DNA of 64,000 bases. Origin: Argentina anserina (lineage: Eukaryota > Streptophyta > Magnoliopsida > Rosales > Rosaceae). The position numbers and the translations under genes are program-made. Where the stretch lies: assembly GCF_933775445.1 (NCBI RefSeq), contig NC_065876.1, positions 27,342,001 to 27,406,000 on the forward strand, in the 5' to 3' direction. Positions 58,783-64,000 of the stretch are shown piece after piece (the stretch's first letter is position 1; the number at the start of each line of letters is the position of its first letter). The notes under the pieces are model-generated. The model was not told where the DNA came from. It did not search any database and saw nothing but the letters and a program-made list of their open reading frames with translations.

Positions 58783-60699
58783 TTAAACCAAGGCAATGCT
58801 GCTCTCACCACCAGGAGGTTTGCGTACGCCACCCAAGTATTCTCGAGCCTCTGCCTTCCCGTCGGCAAAGATGTTGCTGCCACTCATCTCCCGCAGTTTT
58901 GCCACACTCAATGGTTTCTCAGCAGAGGACGGAGGAACATCGCCCTTGAATATATCGTTTCCTGACAGCTCAGAAAATTTCTTCTCATAAATCTTCTTTG
59001 CCGTCTTGGACACAGGTTCCTCACCTGGTATAACATTGATCTGACCCCCACCAGGCTACAAAAAGAAACCAAATTAAGAATCAGTTACATGCTTATAAAA
59101 TTGGCACAAGAACACAAGAATTCGGATCAAGAAGTCAAACAATTCACTCACTTTAGACACTTTAGCAGACTCATATACAGGTGTAGTAGGTTCTCCTATT
59201 TGAATGCTTCCTTTCAAGGCCAGTTGTCGTGGAGCGGTAGTTTCCCTTGGTACAATTTCAGGAGGAGGTGCAAATATGTCATGCCCACTGAGCTCCTTAT
59301 ATTTAGAGTCTGAAAGCTGCTTCTTCAGCCTTGCCTCTGCCTCTGCCTCAGTTTCCAAGGTTCCACTCAGCTCTCGCAGCTTTGCAACTTCAGCAATTGT
59401 AGTAGGCTTTTTAGGAGCAACACCCTCTTCCTCACCAAATGAGATATGACTGATTCCAGCAACCGCTTGCTGGCATTTGACACCATCAAAAAGACAAAGT
59501 CACAAAAGGGTTTTGTGCCAAAATGACACGCCATACTATACGATCTCCATTCTTTCATTGTTCATATATGATCTAAGATATAGTAGACAATCGTAAATGT
59601 AGCACGTATTGATTTGGTACCTGGTACAGTCGGATTCCGGGTTTGCTATTTGGTGTAGGATTAGCACTGCCAGGTTCTGAAGCTTCATCATCTGCTCCAC
59701 CAGCAAAAATGCCACTCCCCGTCATCTCCTTCATCTTGTACCCTGAACAAGGCTTTCTGGACATTGCAAAGTGAACAACGTTAAAACTCTGATAATTTTA
59801 TCTTGAAATGGCATAAACTTTGACCGATTCAACTTCTGCTTTGAAACAAAATGGCATAAACCCAATTCTTCAACAATATTAAAACACAATTAATTCTAAT
59901 GTAAAACATTAAAAATAACAATCTAATCATATTTGGAAAATTAATTTCTGAGATGTGGAAAATCACATCGGATTCAAAAATGATAAAATCCATCAAATTC
60001 CCAATTTTTCAACGGTCAAAACACAAAATTATATTCCGGATAATAATTAAACCCGTCCTAGACTCTAGAAGACCAATTTCCCCACCAAAAAATTTCAAAT
60101 TTCAAATTTAAATCAAAGCAAAATGACAAATTATCCAATTTAATAAACATAATTCCAAAAATAAAGAAAACTAAAGTTCTTCAGAAACATCAATACATGG
60201 AAAATAAGCAGATCGATCACAGATCATTAACAAAAGAACACTCAATCTTCCAGTTCTAATCACATACTTTCTTTCAGAAGAAGAAGATGAATTCAACAAC
60301 AAAAACAAATTGCAGGTCCGCTAATAAGTCCACTGAAAACCCGAAAAAAAAATCAAAATGGGATGAACAAGGTGAGAGTAGCCGAATTAGAAGACGCAGA
60401 TCTGACCGTTTATTCAAGCTCTCGACCTCCTCATCCGTCACCTGACCGCCAAACACCACTTTCCTGATCCCATCCGACGGCTAAACACCAAATCAAAACC
60501 AAACCAAAATGAGTAATCCTCAATGAAAGCGTGTCTAATAATAGCGCCGTGAGAGAGACTCCAACTGGACTACCTGGTGAGGCCTCGAAGCGGAGCGGGC
60601 CGCGGAGGAGGAGAGGGCGGGGGAGTCGGCAATCGGGGTCTCGGACCAGGTGAGCAGATCCGCGGTGGACGTGTGGGGCTTTCTGACCGGAGTGCTCAT
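58783..60699 (-). CDS. DUF4057 domain protein (At4g39860-like), five exons
   Basis: Exons on the minus strand are 60699-60574, 60480-60407, 59756-59621, 59469-59152 and 59055-58783, in frame with GT..AG introns, giving 308 residues. The N-terminus MSTPVRKPHTSTADLLTWSE and the segment SDGIRKVVFGGQVTDEEVES are typical of the plant DUF4057 family. Four copies of a short motif occur: KMKEMTGSGIF, KYKELSGHDIF, KFSELSGNDIF and KLREMSGSNIF. A fifth, degenerate one is KLRELSGTLE. The protein is hydrophilic, without a signal peptide or membrane segment, and probably largely disordered. The biochemical role of the family is unknown to me; some members are annotated as HN1 (haematological and neurological expressed)-like. 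No operon or partner gene can be inferred from context. Confidence 0.92.
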
Positions 60700-61205
60700 A
60701 ATGCGGGGGTGAAAAGACGGGAATGGCCTCGGGTGAGGGGAGGATTGTGGCTCTGTGGTGGTGGGTTTTGTGGGGATTTTAAGATGGGGGGAAGAGAGGG
60801 GAAAGAGTGGAGTTGAAGGGAGATAATAGTAGAAGAGAGACTTGGAGTAGAACTCTACTCTCAGAGCTGGTTTCTTAAAGAAAAGAGAGAAAAGATGTGA
60901 AACCGGGTCGGGTTTTTCGGGTTTTGTGGAAAAGACGGAAAAGCCCAGCGTTGGGGGGATTTTGAATCTCGTACCGCGTACGGGATAGGCTGAGACCGGT
61001 GAGACGCGGCCACGTCGACGTGGAAGTTACGGAAATGGCCTTGAGGTGTTTGGAGTACGTGTGGAGTGGGGATTGGGTAGAGAGTTTTAGGGAGGGTTTT
61101 AATATTTAAAAGGTTTTTGAATTGTGGAGATAAATTGCGCGTGGGATTATCAACGATTTTAAGGAGATTATGTTTTTTTTCCCAACGGCTTTGGATTAAT
61201 TTGGT
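60700..61205. other. Promoter and upstream region of the DUF4057 gene
   Basis: GC-richer leader and promoter. AGAGAGACTTGGAGTAGAACTC and GAAAAGAGAGAAAAGA purine-rich stretches lie 100-200 nt upstream. No clear TATA box on the minus strand close to the ATG. Confidence 0.45.
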
Positions 61206-61208
61206 GAT

Positions 61209-61261
61209 ATTTTTGTTTTTGTTTTTGTTTTTGTTTTTGTTTTTATTTTTGTTTTTGTTTT
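61209..61261. repeat. (TTTTTG)n hexanucleotide repeat
   Basis: Eight or nine TTTTTG units, one changed to TTTTTA. Confidence 0.9.
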
Positions 61262-62256
61262 CGTGTGAGAAGATAATAATGGAATAGAGGTTGTAATTAT
61301 CAAATTATGTTCACCGGCTTAGAACAAAAATTTGAATCTTTATTTTAGTTACTAACAAAGAACAATCGTATGGTAGTAATTTGTCGATTGGATTTTTTTT
61401 AGCTCTATTTTTATTTCAGCCTATAGAACTAGGGTGTGGCTTTATCTTGTCGACTAGTGACAATGCTCGAATAGGGCTCGAAGAACTTAGTTTTTTGTTT
61501 GGTAAAACGTTATAATCTCCGACGTACATTGTTCTTGTTTTCTTAATATTTAGCTTGAGTGTTTAGGCTTTGTTTTTTCCTAAAATAGTGCTTAAACTCA
61601 TTTTAGGACGTGTGTGTATATTATGTCTATGCGTTAGTTGTTGTTATTTATGAGGGTATTGCTAATTTTTTTTATGAAGGTGCACCAATGGTTGAATTTG
61701 AATCGATACTTAACTTTGAAACGTAACACTTCTCTAATGATACAAATAGTAACATTTTTGTCTATTACTCTTATAATTACTCATTTCGTGCAATACTTAA
61801 TTTGTAGAGCAACCCTTGTTTGAGTTGTTTCAATCATGCTGATCGAAACTAAAATATTTAGTCTCTTAATTATCTCTGATTATTTTTGCATAGATTGCAA
61901 TCACTTGGTGATCACGTTACATGTTGGAAACTAGAAGACTCTAGCAGACTTCTTGATCTCCTATTACTAAAGCTCCTCGTGATAGATCTAAGCTCATAAA
62001 TTCGCAGATATCATAGCAAAGTCAAAAGTCTTGCTTAATTAGCAGAACTGCGGCTTCGTTCCATAGATTACAGATCGTACCAGAGACACATGCCCCCAGC
62101 TCATCTTTTTCCTACAGGATAACTGCTCCCTTTAATCTTTTGATCTTTTTCCCCAGAAGAAAATGAATCATAGTTTTTCCAGGTCTATGCTATCCCTTGT
62201 CCATGTGAGACATCCCCCCAACAACACCAATTAACCCAAATTAAAGGCCAGAGCAA

Positions 62257-62300
<44 letters not shown>

Positions 62301-64000
62301 ATTTCCTTCTCTCGTAGGTCATACCCTTCATTCGTGGGTCACGTCCTGCCAGATTTTCACGTGTATATCTTAGCGTAAAGCCTCTGTTATATTCCTGTAT
62401 TCTTTTTTAGTTTCTCACCACCCCCACCTCACCCGGTGGTTCTCTATTCTAATCCCGGCCAGGGTGCTTTCGTCATTTACTTTCGTCAATGGATTCTATA
62501 CGGCGTTTAGACGTAATTGTCAAGTATCCGTTACATACCTTATACGGTACTCATTTCAAAATTTTGGTGTGGCAGAATTACAGATGTGGCCTCTCGCCAA
62601 GAACTTTAAAAGGAGAAGGTGCGATCATGAATGTGGCCACCCTCTTCGAATTCAACACTCATCAGTCATCACCCCGGCCATGCCCAGCTCAAAGCCTAGT
62701 AACTTGATGTCTGTTTTTCTCATCATTATCTACTAGATGTGTTGTACGAGTTTTATTGAGTTATTAGTTCTTTTTTTTTAAATAATTTTGGAACCCAGTT
62801 TAGCTGAGAGGCTTATCTCCATACCTGGTTTCAATTATTATATTAATAGATATATTTTGCAACGGGAGGACATAGAGCCTAAAATTATTGACGTTCTTAA
62901 ATCACATCAATTTTTTTTTTTAATTTATATAAAAATAAAATATAACATAATGTCAATTTGTATTAACAAAAACTTTGCTCCACAATAGTTACTAAATCAT
63001 CTTCTTCTTCTTTTTGCGATTAAAATCATCTTTTAGCTTGGTCAAATTCATTGTATCAATAGTTACTAAAATAAGCAACTTCATAATTCATGCTTCCTAG
63101 ATTTAGCTAGGTTGGTATGATAATGCGATTTCACTTTCCAGACATGGTTAGCTGACTTAGCTCCACTAGACATGTAACCAACTAATTAAACCAAGTGGAA
63201 TCTAGGTTTGGATGATCGTATCAAAGAAAACAAAAAAGGTTTGGATGATAAAGAGATTTCACCTCATGTTTAGCTCCACTAGACATGTAACTTAAGTGGC
63301 ATCTGATCATTTGCCAAAATATTTTCAAGGGGACATGCATGTTATACATAGTATTGCTTCTTGGGTTGGTGACCCATGTAATGCATATAAATCATCACCA
63401 GCAAGTTAGAAGTTTAGGTGAGCAAATTAATATTAAAAAATGGGAATGAAAGACATGGACCCAAACCCTAAGCAAAGGAAATAATGATATGTCCCACGGT
63501 GTGTAACCTCTCGCTTGGAACATACCCAATGTGATTATGTAAGGTATCTTTCCTAGGTTAAGACTTATGGATCATCTTTTTTCATTTGAATAATATACTT
63601 TAGGTGACTATCATCGTGATTATTTATGAAACATATAATATTGCTCATAAGCAGTGGAGCTGTCAATCACTCATAGAAATGGTATGTGATTAACTAGTTA
63701 ACTAATGCATGTTGATGCAAAGAAATGCAGTTGACAATTATTTTCTTTACAAATACTTTTAAGACGGGCAAACAGTATAATGTACCAAGTACATTAACGT
63801 ACTTGTCTTACTTAATATGCTTTTCCAAAGGTGATCCCTTGTTCTTTATATAGATATTCATCTAGGTCCTTCGTGAATGATTTATGTGTATATATACACA
63901 TATCCTAATATTTGAAGAAAAATAAAAAGAACAAGCTCGAGAAAGAAAACAGGGAAAAAACTTGGCAAACCACAGTTGGTCTGCTCTAGCACCTATAAAA
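61262..64000. other. Intergenic region to the window end
   Basis: No gene recognised. AT-rich with a (TC)n tract at 62,262-62,297. Two overlapping plus-strand frames at 62,464-62,736 have no domain I know. The window ends in CACCTATAAAA, which could be a TATA box of a gene beyond the edge, but nothing can be concluded from it. Confidence 0.5.
62262..62297. repeat. (TC)n microsatellite
   Basis: About 18 uninterrupted CT dinucleotides. Confidence 0.92.

Noticed and set aside
63988..64000. CACCTATAAAA at the window end as a promoter
   Set aside because: No downstream sequence is visible to support a gene.

Overview
The window looks like nuclear DNA of a eudicot plant. Genes have short spliced exons with GT..AG introns, intergenic DNA is AT-rich, and the repeats are typical of plants: hAT elements, a Cassandra-type LTR carrying 5S rRNA-like sequence, large gypsy-like solo LTRs and an endogenous caulimovirid. 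A rosid, perhaps Rosaceae, is my guess from the general look of the receptor-kinase cluster and the repeats. The sequence alone does not prove it.

Layout. (1) 1-21,170 is a cluster of leucine-rich-repeat receptor-like kinases of the MIK2 / At1g35710 type. It holds a 3' pseudogene fragment (1-569), a second pseudogene without LRRs (1,403-2,634), an intact gene (3,854-7,600, 1,051 aa), a broken copy of that gene's last exon and downstream DNA (12,165-15,030), and a second intact gene with a strongly expanded LRR domain (16,764-21,170, 1,411 aa). All copies share one phase-1 intron that splits the kinase APE motif. In the 3,854 gene this intron carries a 501-bp hAT element with a perfect 8-bp target duplication. 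A degenerate gypsy-like LTR (about 9,235-12,043) separates the duplicated blocks. (2) 21,171-24,990 is intergenic and includes a Cassandra-type solo LTR and a GTGTGAC-rich minisatellite. (3) About 24,990-38,900 is a decayed minus-strand endogenous pararetrovirus (Caulimoviridae), close to a whole genome equivalent. It is broken by three LTR-type insertions, two of which sit back to back and share the 5-bp target duplication CACTC. (4) 38,900-48,260 is repeat-rich: a hAT transposase remnant and a non-autonomous LTR retrotransposon of 3,484 bp with a perfect 5-bp target duplication. (5) 49,109-60,699 is a normal gene region: an annexin (+), a Pumilio/PUF RNA-binding protein (-) and a DUF4057 protein (-), all with intact reconstructed exon structures. 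(6) 60,700-64,000 shows no recognisable gene.

How it fits together. The two intact kinases are probably plasma-membrane receptors. They evolve by tandem duplication, as shown by shared introns, a shared pseudogenising insertion and duplicated flanks, and by internal amplification of a 48-residue double-LRR module. The three genes on the right are unrelated housekeeping or regulatory genes. No bacterial-type operon, CRISPR array, tRNA gene or rRNA gene was found. I did not find a convincing wholly new system. The most unusual points are the double insertion at one 5-bp site in the pararetrovirus, the ten-unit LRR array, and the hAT element inside the kinase intron.
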